Notes under the pieces: model-generated
What the model was told of the DNA's origin: nothing
Seen by the model: only the letters and a program-made list of their open reading frames with translations
Database searches by the model: none
Program-made: the position numbers and the translations under genes
NCBI RefSeq assembly: GCF_918741285.1
Contig: NZ_CAKKNC010000010.1
Coordinates: 1 to 64,000 of the forward strand
From: Sphingobium sp. CECT 9361
GTDB taxonomy: Bacteria; Pseudomonadota; Alphaproteobacteria; Sphingomonadales; Sphingomonadaceae
DNA: 64,000 nucleotides
Direction of reading: 5' to 3'
In this document: one piece after another, positions 24,402 to 35,754 of the stretch
Position numbering within the stretch: the stretch's first letter is position 1
Layout of the letters: every line of letters starts with the position of its first letter

Positions 24402-26657
24402 ATGATGAATAGTTTCAGAGATTCGGTGACGACAATGGTTGTGCTCTTCATGGCGGGGGCTTCCCCTGCTGCTATGGCCCAATCAGAAAATGCCAGTTCG
24501 GACTTGCAGAATCAGGATCAGGGTTCACCGGATATTGTTGTGACCGCACAGAAACGGAGCGAACGTCTTCAGGATGTGCCAGTTTCTGTGTCCGCTCTCG
24601 CTGGCGATGCCATCATGAAGCAGCGGATCACCCAAGTGGACGATATCGTAACCAAGATTCCAAACCTGCAACTGACCGCAGCGGTAGGTGAAGGAACACC
24701 GATCTTTTCACTGCGCGGCGTGTCCATGTCCGATTTCAGCCTCAATCAATCCGGGGCGGTGGCGACCTATTATGACGAAGTCTATAAAGGCAATTTCGCA
24801 TTTCTTGGCGTAGCGCTCTATGATCTTGAACGGGTCGAAGTATTGCGCGGTCCCCAGGGTACGCTTTACGGCAAGAATACGACTGGCGGCGCTATAAATC
24901 TTATCAGCCGTAAGCCGGTATTCAAAACCGAAGGCTATTTAAGCGCAGGCTATGGCAATTTTAACCGGCATGAAATCAGCGGCGCCATCAACACGCCCTT
25001 GACGAGCACACTCGCAGCGCGCGTCGCATTCACATTCGCGCGCGCAGATGGCTGGTTCAAAAATCAATTGCCCGGCCAACCCGATCTTCAGGGTGTCCGT
25101 GAATATGGTATCAAGGGATCGCTGCTGTGGGAGCCGTCTGCGGGCGTGTCATTCCTTCTTCGCGCGTCGACGAGTTTGCAAAATCCCTATAATTATGGGG
25201 TCTACGCGGTGCCTGGTGCCAATGGCGTAGGAAATGGGGTGTATGAGTCTTTTGGTCAGGGAAGCAGCTATTTCCGCACAGGCCTCAAGCGCAGAGAAAT
25301 TGAATCCAACGAAACGCCACGCAGGCGAGCACGTACCTATGCTGTTTCGCTCACATCGAACATTGATGTCGGCAACGACTTGTCGATAACGTCGGTTACT
25401 TCCTATGATAAGGGTACCCTGAATGTCGGCGAGGATAACGATGGCGGCCCCGTACGGACGCTGGAAATTTCCTATGGTGATCGTGCGCAACAGATCACGC
25501 AGGATCTTCGCCTGACAAGTGATTGGAAGGGGGCGTTCAATTTCATTCTGGGCGCATATTACAACCGGGAGAAGGTGTTCAATACATCGACACTGGGATC
25601 GTATCGCGATCTGGATGTGAACGGCGACGGCGCACTCAATGCACAGGATTGCGCCGATGGTCTGCCACTGGCCTGCAATGTTACGAACCGTTTCGACCAG
25701 CTCAAGCATAGCTATGCGCTTTACAGCGATGCCAGGCTCGAATTTGGCGCCGGTTTCACGTTGCGCGGCGGCCTTCGCTTTACACATGACGATGGTAGGC
25801 AGAGCGGGCTGCAGTCCGACGCCTTTGGTGTGGATGGCACTTTCGTCGCTTCGCTCATCCCATCGAGCAACCGTTCGTTCAAAACGGACAATGTCTCGGG
25901 TAAGATCGGGGTTGACTACAAGCCTTCGCGATCGGTTCTCCTATATGGCAATTACAGTCGCGGCTACCGCGCCCGCAGCTTCAATGCTCAGGCCTTTTTT
26001 GATGTTTCCGAAGTCACTATAGCCAAACCTGAAACCATCGACTCTTTTGAGGCAGGCGCGAAAACCCAGTTTTTCGACAAGCGTGTCACGTTGAATGGTG
26101 CAGGCTTTTACTATGGCTATAAAAATCAGCAGTTCATTAATGTAAATCCGCAGACGAGCGCCCAAACACTGGGTAATTTGGAAAAATCGCGCGTCTACGG
26201 TGCTGAGCTTGAACTGACGGTGCGCGCTAATGACATGGTCGACCTGCATGCCGGTTTGGGCTTGCTCAGCACGCGTATTAAAAAGGGGACACTGAGCGGC
26301 GTTGATCTGAAGGGCAACAATTTGTCCAACGCGCCATCGACAAACATGTCGGCGGGATTGGATTTCAAGGCCTTTGATGATGGTTCAAGTCGTCTCAGTT
26401 TTCACCCCGGTATCAGCTATGTATCCAGCCAGTATTTTGAGGTGCTCAACATTTCGCGGCTCAAGCAAAGCGGTTATGCCCTCATCGATGGTCATATCGA
26501 TTTCGAGCGTGGTCCGTTTACGGCATCCATCTGGGGGAAAAATCTGACGAATAAATTCTATGCCACGGCCCGTATCGATGTGAGCGGCTTTGGCTTCGAT
26601 TATAATCATCTGGGTACGCCAAGAACTTACGGCGTATCGATGAATTATAAATTCTGA
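24402..26657 (+). CDS. TonB-dependent outer-membrane receptor
   Basis: The 751-residue protein has a signal peptide ending near PAAMAQ. A TonB-box-like segment PDIVVTAQKRSERLQDVPVS is followed by the plug domain (VEVLRGPQGTLYGKNTTGGA) and a 22-strand-type barrel ending in SMNYKF with the expected terminal phenylalanine. AAGGGG precedes ATG 24402. Sphingomonads use many such receptors for uptake of aromatic acids and glycans as well as siderophores. Its position directly between the ben/cat operon and an aromatic aldehyde dehydrogenase suggests uptake of an aromatic compound. A terminator follows at 26665-26698. Confidence 0.92.
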   Translation: MMNSFRDSVTTMVVLFMAGASPAAMAQSENASSDLQNQDQGSPDIVVTAQKRSERLQDVPVSVSALAGDAIMKQRITQVDDIVTKIPNLQLTAAVGEGTPIFSLRGVSMSDFSLNQSGAVATYYDEVYKGNFAFLGVALYDLERVEVLRGPQGTLYGKNTTGGAINLISRKPVFKTEGYLSAGYGNFNRHEISGAINTPLTSTLAARVAFTFARADGWFKNQLPGQPDLQGVREYGIKGSLLWEPSAGVSFLLRASTSLQNPYNYGVYAVPGANGVGNGVYESFGQGSSYFRTGLKRREIESNETPRRRARTYAVSLTSNIDVGNDLSITSVTSYDKGTLNVGEDNDGGPVRTLEISYGDRAQQITQDLRLTSDWKGAFNFILGAYYNREKVFNTSTLGSYRDLDVNGDGALNAQDCADGLPLACNVTNRFDQLKHSYALYSDARLEFGAGFTLRGGLRFTHDDGRQSGLQSDAFGVDGTFVASLIPSSNRSFKTDNVSGKIGVDYKPSRSVLLYGNYSRGYRARSFNAQAFFDVSEVTIAKPETIDSFEAGAKTQFFDKRVTLNGAGFYYGYKNQQFINVNPQTSAQTLGNLEKSRVYGAELELTVRANDMVDLHAGLGLLSTRIKKGTLSGVDLKGNNLSNAPSTNMSAGLDFKAFDDGSSRLSFHPGISYVSSQYFEVLNISRLKQSGYALIDGHIDFERGPFTASIWGKNLTNKFYATARIDVSGFGFDYNHLGTPRTYGVSMNYKF

Positions 26658-26664
26658 TCGTAAA

Positions 26665-26698
26665 GGAAGCGCCGGTTTGCAATCCTGCCGGCGCTTCC
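26665..26698 (+). terminator. Hairpin terminator after TonB receptor gene
   Basis: GGAAGCGCCGG (26665-26675) pairs exactly with CCGGCGCTTCC (26688-26698) around a 12-base loop, 8 bases after the receptor stop. The stem is GC-rich; the trailing sequence ACTTTCAATC is only moderately T-rich. Confidence 0.7.
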
Positions 26699-26789
26699 AC
26701 TTTCAATCAGATTTCTTGAGTGATGGAACTCGCAAAGATGTATCCATCATGGAAATTTAGCCGCGCGACGGCCAATGGAAGAGGATCCT

Positions 26790-28232
26790 ATGCAAGACGC
26801 CCTAGAGCTACCTTTGAACGGACCGTGGATCGCAGCACCCGGCAATGGCACTGACATGGTGAATCCCGCCAGCGGAGCGGTCTTGCTGTCGGTGAATTTT
26901 GGCGATGCAAAGGATATACGGGATGCAGCGCGGCGGGCCAGAAAGGCCCAGATTAGCTGGTTCTCATTGCCCTTTGATGCGCGCGCGACTGTGCTGCGCA
27001 AAGCGGCCGATCTTATGGAAAGCAATGCCGACTTCTATATCGGATGGCTGATGCGAGAGACCGGGTCGGCTGGAGGCAAGGCCGGGTTTGAAGTGTCGAT
27101 CGTCGTAAAGGCGTTGCGAGAAGCGGCTGCGATGCCATCGCAACCAGCTGGCCTTGTCTTGCCAAGTGACCATGGGCGTCTCAGTTTCTGCCGTAGAATG
27201 CCGTTGGGTGTCATAGGCGTTATTTCACCCTTTAATTTCCCCATGTATCTGGGATTACGGGCGGTCGCCCCGGCGCTTGCCGTCGGCAACGCGGTCGTAC
27301 TGAAGCCAGATCCGCGAACAACCATCAGCGGCGGATTGCTTATGCAGCAGCTTTTTACGGCTGCCGGACTTCCTGAAGATGTTTTGACGGTGGTTCCAGG
27401 CGGTGGCGAGGCGGGAGAAGCCCTCTGCATCGACCCAAATATCGCCATGATCCAGTTTACAGGTTCGACCGCAGTCGGTCGGAAAATTGGCGCGCTGGCC
27501 GGTGGCCATCTCAAGAAACTGTCTTTGGAACTGGGCGGCAAGAATTCGCTGATCATTCTGGATGACGCCGATCTGGATATTGCAGCTTCGAATATTGCCT
27601 GGGGAAGCTATCTCCATCAGGGACAGATCTGCATGGCGAGCGGAAGAATATTGGTTCAGGAATCGATCTACGACGCTCTGGTCGAAAAACTGGTGGCGAA
27701 AGCCAATGCTCTGCCGATGGGCGATGCCGCAGGCGGGCAGGGCGCTCTTGGTCCTTTGATCAATCAGGCGCAGGTCGATCGCGCGCTTGCGATCATTGGG
27801 GACACGGTTGCGGCAGGTGCTTCGCTTAAAGCGGGCGGCACAGCGGACGGGTTGTTTCTGGCCCCGACCGTTTTGGTCGATGTTACGCCTGCCATGCGTG
27901 CGTTTAAGGATGAGATGTTCGCACCCGTCGCCCTGTTGACGCCTTTCAAAAATGATGAGGACGCGATCGGGTTGGCGAATGATACCGAATATGGTTTGTC
28001 CGCAGGTGTCATTTCAAGTTCGGTTGGTCGCGCCATGGCACTGGGCGCCAAATTAAACACCGGCCTCTTGCACATCAATGATCAGACAGTAGCCGACGAT
28101 GTGGTCAACCCCTTTGGTGGCAGGGGGCAATCTGGTAATGGTACCAGCATAGGCGGTCCAGCCAATTGGGATGAATTCTCACAATGGCAATGGGTAACTA
28201 TCCGTGGCGCTGCACCCGCTTATCCTTTCTGA
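26790..28232 (+). CDS. Benzaldehyde-type NAD(P)-dependent aldehyde dehydrogenase
   Basis: From ATG 26790 (AGAGGA five bases upstream) the protein is 480 residues. The oxyanion asparagine is in ISPFNFPMYL, the general-base glutamate in SLELGGKNS and the nucleophile in HQGQICMASGR. The ICMASGR context is typical of the benzaldehyde/vanillin dehydrogenase branch. It would oxidise an aromatic aldehyde to the acid used by BenAB. It is transcribed after the receptor terminator and so probably from its own promoter. Precise substrate is not determinable. Confidence 0.88.
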   Translation: MQDALELPLNGPWIAAPGNGTDMVNPASGAVLLSVNFGDAKDIRDAARRARKAQISWFSLPFDARATVLRKAADLMESNADFYIGWLMRETGSAGGKAGFEVSIVVKALREAAAMPSQPAGLVLPSDHGRLSFCRRMPLGVIGVISPFNFPMYLGLRAVAPALAVGNAVVLKPDPRTTISGGLLMQQLFTAAGLPEDVLTVVPGGGEAGEALCIDPNIAMIQFTGSTAVGRKIGALAGGHLKKLSLELGGKNSLIILDDADLDIAASNIAWGSYLHQGQICMASGRILVQESIYDALVEKLVAKANALPMGDAAGGQGALGPLINQAQVDRALAIIGDTVAAGASLKAGGTADGLFLAPTVLVDVTPAMRAFKDEMFAPVALLTPFKNDEDAIGLANDTEYGLSAGVISSSVGRAMALGAKLNTGLLHINDQTVADDVVNPFGGRGQSGNGTSIGGPANWDEFSQWQWVTIRGAAPAYPF

Positions 28233-28345
28233 AGGCGACGTCATCTGTCGATGATCTTTGGTCTAATCCCACTGAATAGAGGTCATCGCAACGGATGCTC
28301 TCTGAATTGCGCTAAGGGAGAACGCATCACGAACGTCAGGTACGA

Positions 28346-29100
28346 TCATGCCGCCAGACTCATTCGCCCCAGGTTGAGCGGTCGGCGTCCGGTCGGCATA
28401 GCGGCAGCTCGGTCCCACAGGAAGTCACCCGAAAAGGCAATGTGACCCCAGCCCACGGGTGAGGTGTGCGCCAGCAACTCGTCGGGCGCGGGCTCGCCGA
28501 TCGCGCGGAGGTGAGCAACCGCGTCGGCTATGTAGGTCGAGTTCCAATAAACGATGGCGGCAATGACGAGGTTGAGACCCGACGCCCGAAATTGCTGCGC
28601 TTCATGCGTGCGGTCGGCGATGCGGCCCTGTTTGAAGGTGCAGATCGCCTGCGTGAGAAAGTGGCGCTGCTCGGATTTGTTGAGGCCTGCCTGGCATCGG
28701 CGGCGCAGGGCCGGGCTCTCCAGCCAATCCAGCATGAACAATGTTCGCTCAACGCGGCCGATCTCGCGAAGCGCGAGGTCGAGCTGATTCTGGCGTTCGT
28801 AGGCGGCGAGCTTGCGCAGCATCGCTGAAGGCAGGACGGTGCCTGCCTTCAGCGATGCGACAAGCCGGACGATTTCGTCCCAGTGCTCGCGGATAACATC
28901 GACCTTTACACGGGCGCCCAGCAACGGCTTGAGCGACGGATACTGTCCGGGCGCCTCGATGCAGGCCATGCGGCGATCGGGAAAATCGCGCAGGCGCGGA
29001 CTGAAGCGAAAGCCCAACATCCGGCACAGCGCGAAGACGTGATCGGTCGCACCGCCGGTGTCGGTGTAATGCGTATCGATCTCAAGCCCGGTACCATGAT
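28346..29100 (-). pseudogene. tnpA: Tn3-family transposase, C-terminal fragment
   Basis: The minus-strand frame from about 29100 to 28346 encodes the last ~250 residues of a Tn3 transposase: EIDTHYTDTGGATDHVFALC, the SPRLRDFPDRR loop, LDWLESPALRRRCQAGLNKS, VIAAIVYWNSTYIADAV, and the final LAHTSPVGWGHIAFSGDF. It is cut exactly where the outer IS21 terminal repeat begins at 29101, so the front ~700 residues were lost to that event. No Tn3 terminal repeat or resolvase is visible nearby. Confidence 0.88.
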
Positions 29101-29186
29101 TGTCAATCGGCGTGCAAACGGGACCCCTTATCGGCGCGCAAAAGGGACCCCCTGTCAGGATGGCGGAACGTTGATGTGACGGGCTT

Positions 29187-29247
29187 CCTTGCGCTGCGCG
29201 CGGCGTAGGGAGGGCGTAGCCCGACCGGAGGCGCGCGCAGCGCAAGG
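29187..29247. repeat. 15-bp-stem hairpin with GGGCGTAGCCC tip after istB
   Basis: CCTTGCGCTGCGCGC (29187-29201) is exactly inverted at 29233-29247. The enclosed 31 bases include TAGGGAGGGCGTAGCCCGAC, shared with the hairpin at 3702-3746. It begins 30 bases past the istB stop codon on the minus strand and could terminate istAB transcription. Confidence 0.7.
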
Positions 29248-29277
29248 CATCTATTAATTGATCGCCGCTGGGGCGGA

Positions 29278-30006
29278 TCAGCTTCGGTTTTTGAAGCGCC
29301 AGCTGTCATTGCCGGTCTCGACGATGTCGCAATGATGGGTGACGCGGTCGAGGAGCGCGGTAGTCATCTTGGGATCGCCGAACACGGTGGGCCACTCGCC
29401 AAAGGCGAGGTTGGTGGTGATGATGACGCTGGTTTGCTCATAGAGTTTGCTGACCAGGTGGAACAGCAACTGGCCGCCTGATCGAGCGAACGGCAGATAG
29501 CCCAGTTCGTCGAGTACAATCAGATCGAGACGGGATAGCTGGGCGGCGAGAGCGCCGCTCTTGCCGATCCTGGCTTCCTCTTCGAGGCGGGTCACCAGAT
29601 CGACCGTGTTGAAGTAGCGGCCCCGGGCGCCGGAGCGCACAACATTGGCGGTGATGGCGATGGCCAGATGGGTCTTTCCTGTGCCTGTGCCGCCGACCAG
29701 GACGATATTGCGCCGTGCGGGCAGGAACGCGCCGCTGTGCAATGAACGCACCAGCCCCTCGTTGATCGGCGTACCCTCGAACCGGAAGGCGTCGATGTCC
29801 TTCACGACTGGCAGCCTGGCAGCGGCCATCCGGTATCGGATCGACGCGGCATGACGATGCGTCGCCTCCGCTCGCAGAAGGTCGGTCAGTATCTCCATGG
29901 TGGTGCGCTGCCGCTGAAGCCCGGTGGTAACGGCATCGTCGAACGCGCCCGCCATGCCCTTGAGGCCAAGGCCGCGCATGGCCTCGATCATGTCATGCCG
30001 CTGCAT
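29278..30006 (-). CDS. istB: IS21-family IstB ATPase (outer element)
   Basis: The 242-residue AAA+ protein has Walker [15 protein letters not shown] and Walker [13 protein letters not shown]. The IstB hallmarks [16 protein letters not shown] and [14 protein letters not shown] are present, and it ends [16 protein letters not shown]. IstB helps the transposase choose targets and complete strand transfer. The start at 30006 overlaps the istA end by 14 bases. The gene itself is intact although its istA partner is disrupted. Confidence 0.92.
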   Translation of the reverse strand: MQRHDMIEAMRGLGLKGMAGAFDDAVTTGLQRQRTTMEILTDLLRAEATHRHAASIRYRMAAARLPVVKDIDAFRFEGTPINEGLVRSLHSGAFLPARRNIVLVGGTGTGKTHLAIAITANVVRSGARGRYFNTVDLVTRLEEEARIGKSGALAAQLSRLDLIVLDELGYLPFARSGGQLLFHLVSKLYEQTSVIITTNLAFGEWPTVFGDPKMTTALLDRVTHHCDIVETGNDSWRFKNRS

Positions 30007-30241
30007 CGAAGGTCCTCAGCTGGTCGTAACGGGCACAGTCGGCGATCGGGGGATGGCGCAAGGCGCTATCCTCAGAGGTGATGATCGTCAGCGGACGCGG
30101 GGGTTCCCGGCGTCGTGCCAGGATGTTGAGGATCAGGTCGTCGCTTGCCGTGCCCGTCGCCAGTGCCTCACGCACAGCGGCTTCGACAGGCTCCAGGCGA
30201 TCGGTCAGTACGGCCGACAGTACACGGACGAACCGGCGATC

Positions 30242-30284
30242 GGCCCTTCGACTGGCTGGCAAGCCAGCCGCTCAGGACAGGCAA
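30242..30284. repeat. 43-bp REP-like insertion in istA
   Basis: Compared with the normal IstA reading (GNGD then DRRFVRVL), 43 extra bases separate the two halves and shift the frame. On the minus strand the insert contains CCTGAGC, then the perfect mini-palindrome GGCTGG-CTTG-CCAGCC, then AGTCGAAGGG. CCTGAGC...GTCGAAGGG is the same signature as the 23-bp insert at 33904-33926. Confidence 0.7.
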
Positions 30285-30743
30285 GTCGCCATTACCCAGC
30301 TTGCGGCGCAGGCGGGCAAGCGCCGGTGGCAGATCCCAGTCCTGGAAGGGGGCACCGTTCCGCAGCGCGCCAGGCTTGCGGGCCAGCACCGGCAGATAAT
30401 GCCAGGGGTCATAGATCGTGCGGTTGCGCCCAAAGTAGCGAGGATGTTCAGCGACAACCTCTTCGCCGCAGCGAACGACGATGCGGTCGGCATAGGCGCG
30501 GACCTGCACCGTGCGTCGTGCCACCGTCGAGAGCACCGAGTAGCGGTTGCGGTCGAAGCTGATCAGGCAGGTGCCGGTCACGGCATGCTCGCTCTCATTG
30601 AAGCCGTCGAACGGTCCCAGCATCGGCTGCAGCGCAGATCGTTCGATCTCCAGCACCTGCGCCACGGTCAGATCTCCCTGTTCGGGATGGGGCTGCCTGC
30701 CGCGCGACAATCAGGATGAGAGAGCGTGTCAATCAAGATGAGA

Positions 30744-33228
<2,485 letters not shown>

Positions 33229-33903
33229 CGCTTGCCAGCGTCAATCAAAGCAGGCACCACTTGAAAACCGCGACGATCAGTTCTCATCCTGATTGACGGA
33301 AACTTCTCATCCAGATCGCCGCGCCATAGGCTGCCGTTCCGCCCAGCGCCGACACTCGGCCTCCAGCCAGCCATTGAGCTCTTCGAGACTGGCGAACCGC
33401 AACCGGGGCTGGAAGAAGCGACCCCGGATCGTCTGCACCTGGTTCTCGACCTGCCCCTTCTCCCATCCCGCCGCAGGCGAGCAGGCCGTGGGCTCGACCA
33501 TATAATGGTCGGTCATAATCAGGAACCGCCGGTTGAAGACGCGTTCCTTGCCGGTGAACACGCTCGTCACAGCCGTCTTCATATTATCGTAGATGCCGCG
33601 CCCTGGCACGCCGCCGAAGAAGGCAAAGCCGCGCGCATGCGCGTCGAACAGCATCTCCTGGCTCTCGCGAGGATAGGCCCGGACATAGACCCCACGTGAC
33701 GCGCACAGGCGCATATGCGCGACCTTCACCCGCATCGGCGCTCCTGCGATCTCGACATCCTCATGGCTCCAGTCGAACTGGTAGGCCTCGCCTGGCCTGA
33801 ACATCAGCGGGATGAAGGCGGTGACGCCATCGCCAGCATCCTTGCGCCGCTCGATCTTCCAGCGCGTCGCATAGCGCCGCACCGCATCGTAAGAACCCTC
33901 AAA

Positions 33904-33926
33904 GGCTCTCCTGAGCTTGTCGAAGG
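33904..33926. repeat. 23-bp REP-like insertion in istA
   Basis: The normal frame (DLLVREG then FEGSYDAVRRYATRW) is broken by 23 extra bases containing CTCCTGAGCTTGTCGAAGG. The core CCTGAGCTTGTCGAAGGG is an abundant short palindromic repeat type in sphingomonad and xanthomonad genomes, to my knowledge. The insertion is flanked by AAGGC and GCCTT. Confidence 0.65.
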
Positions 33927-34321
33927 GCCTTCTCGCACCAGCAGGTCATGGATCCGCGTCATCCGCAGCCGGTCACGCCTGCCGCGCAGCTCGTTCTCTT
34001 CCAGCAGCGTGTTCAGGCGCTCCTGGAACGGACCGATCCTGGGCAGCGGCTGAACCTTGCGCTGATAATCAAAGGCGCCCTCCGGCGCTCGGACCGCTTT
34101 GCGGATGACCTTCCGCGACACATGCAGATCCCGTGCGATCGCCTTGATCGCCTTGCCTCCGGCATACTCGCGCCGGATCCGAACAACTGTCTCCAAAACC
34201 AACATCCCGATCTCGCCGCCTGAAAATCCAGCCAGCTGCTTAAACCATCGAAATGAGGGGTCCCTTTTAGACGCCGATCACCCCGCTAACGGGGTCCTTT
34301 TTGCACGCCGATCCACACACC

Positions 34322-34470
34322 TTGCCCAAAGCGCAGTGGCTGTTGGGCGATCGGGGTTATGATGCCGACTGGTTCCGCGATGCGTTGCAGGAAAAGGGAA
34401 TTGCCCCATGCATACCGGGCAGAAAATCCCGCAACAAGCCGGTCAAATACGACAAGCGCCGCTGCGGTTT
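34322..34470 (+). pseudogene. IS5-family transposase internal fragment
   Basis: About 50 codons read LPKAQWLLGDRGYDADWFRD then ALQEKGIAPCIPGRKSRNKP and VKYDKRR. This is nearly the same segment as in the IS5 pseudogene at 1436-2135. It is bounded on the left by the outer IS21 end and on the right by the IS30 end, so both elements landed in or recombined with an older IS5 copy. Confidence 0.8.
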
Positions 34471-34507
34471 CCATTTGAAGTGCGAGTTCCTTGGCTTGCA
34501 TAACACT

Positions 34508-34543
34508 TCAGCCAGGGTTGGGGCGAGCCCCAACCCTGGCTGA
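34508..34543. repeat. 16-bp hairpin after IS30 transposase gene
   Basis: TCAGCCAGGGTTGGGG (34508-34523) pairs exactly with 34528-34543 around a CGAG loop, so the tip is GGGGCGAGCCCC. It starts 6 bases past the transposase stop on the minus strand and is the likely terminator of that gene. The tip matches the hairpin at 1338-1375 on the opposite strand. Confidence 0.7.
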
Positions 34544-34548
34544 CCAAA

Positions 34549-35550
34549 TTACCCTGCCTGAAGCATGGCAATCTGCTCTCCCAGCACCTCCTGCGGCGTT
34601 CGATAACCGAGGCATTTGCGGGGCGTGTTGTTGAGCCGGTCGACCAGCGCCTGGAGCTCTCTGTCCGACACCAGTGCGATGTCCGTATCGAGCGGCAGAA
34701 AGCGTCGTATCCGGCCATTGCTGTTTTCGACGCTGCCCTTTTGCCATGGCGCCGATGGCATGCAGAAATAGCTGGTCATGCCGAGTTTCTCTCGCAGGCT
34801 TAGAAAGGCGGCAAATTCCGTCCCCCTGTCGAAAGTTATACTTTGCCGAAGGGAAGGGGGCAGGGCCTTCAAATGCTTGTCGATACCAGCCATGACACCG
34901 GCCGAGTGACGGCTCGGATTGCGAGTCAGGATCGTAAATCGGCTACGCCGTTCGACCAGCGACGTCAGGTTCGCCTTGCCAAATTCCTGCCGGAAGGCCA
35001 CCAGGTCGCCTTCCCAATGCCCAAAACTGTTCCGGCGGCCTATTTCAGCGGGTCGCGCCTTGATCGTGTTGGCCAGCGGGATATGAACGCCGCGTGGCTT
35101 GCGGGCATAGCGCCGACGTCGTGATCGGCGAGCGCGAGGCAGGAAACGCCACAATCCCTGGTCACGACCTTCGCCACCATAGACATATTGATAGATCGTC
35201 TCGTGGCATATCGAGAGACCGGCCAAGCGATGGCGGCGAACATAGCCAGCGATCTGTTCGGGTGACCAGGCCGCTGCCAGACGATCAATGATATAGATGG
35301 CCAGTTCAGGATGGCGCGCAACTTTCGCGCCGCGCACACGGCGACCCGTAGCCTTGGTCTGCGCGACCGCAGGGAAATAGCCGCGGAACAGCGGCTCCTC
35401 ATCGAGATGTCGGTTGCGTTTGATCTCGCGATAAAGCGTCGAGGGGTGACGCCCCAGTTCCATCGCAGCCTGCTTTACGCTTCGCCCAGTCTGCACCAGA
35501 CGATATAATATTCGCCGCTCGTCCAATCCGAGGTGATGATATCTGCCCAT
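34549..35550 (-). CDS. IS30-family transposase
   Basis: From ATG 35550 the protein has 333 residues. It begins MGRYHHLGLDERRILYRL with an IS30 N-terminal HTH (SVKQAAMELGRHPSTLYREI). The DDE catalytic domain shows HWEGDLVAF, ITFDRGTEFAAF and WQKGSVENSNGRIRRFLP, and it ends NNTPRKCLGYRTPQEVL. Alternative in-frame starts at 35553-35592 would add residues before the family start. Intact and probably functional. Confidence 0.92.
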   Translation of the reverse strand: MGRYHHLGLDERRILYRLVQTGRSVKQAAMELGRHPSTLYREIKRNRHLDEEPLFRGYFPAVAQTKATGRRVRGAKVARHPELAIYIIDRLAAAWSPEQIAGYVRRHRLAGLSICHETIYQYVYGGEGRDQGLWRFLPRARRSRRRRYARKPRGVHIPLANTIKARPAEIGRRNSFGHWEGDLVAFRQEFGKANLTSLVERRSRFTILTRNPSRHSAGVMAGIDKHLKALPPSLRQSITFDRGTEFAAFLSLREKLGMTSYFCMPSAPWQKGSVENSNGRIRRFLPLDTDIALVSDRELQALVDRLNNTPRKCLGYRTPQEVLGEQIAMLQAG

Positions 35551-35754
35551 CATTCGCATTCCTTGAAAAGGGGAAACCCCATAGAAATCCAAGGAATTCG
35601 CACTTCAATCTAGAATCCGCCCTGCTATAAAATTTCCGGATTGATAATAATAGATATGTTAAATTAGTAAACGACCTCTAGGTTGGAATAATAGCGTGGC
35701 TTCGCGAACTTAGAGATGGCGCGCCAGATGAACGTGAAGGCGTTCGTGCACTCG

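Larger units (their letters stand above)
34475..35608 (-). mobile_element. IS30-family insertion sequence
   Basis: TTGAAGTGCGAGTTCCTTGG at 34475-34494 and its inverse at 35589-35608 match at 19 of 20 bases, giving clear terminal repeats around a single transposase gene. The length of about 1.13 kb is normal for IS30. I did not find a clear target duplication; the left flank is an IS5 fragment and the right flank is unrelated. Confidence 0.88.

Noticed and set aside
34318-34330. Target-site duplication for the outer IS21
   Set aside because: Bases outside the left end (CCATGAT) and right end (CACCTTG) do not match.
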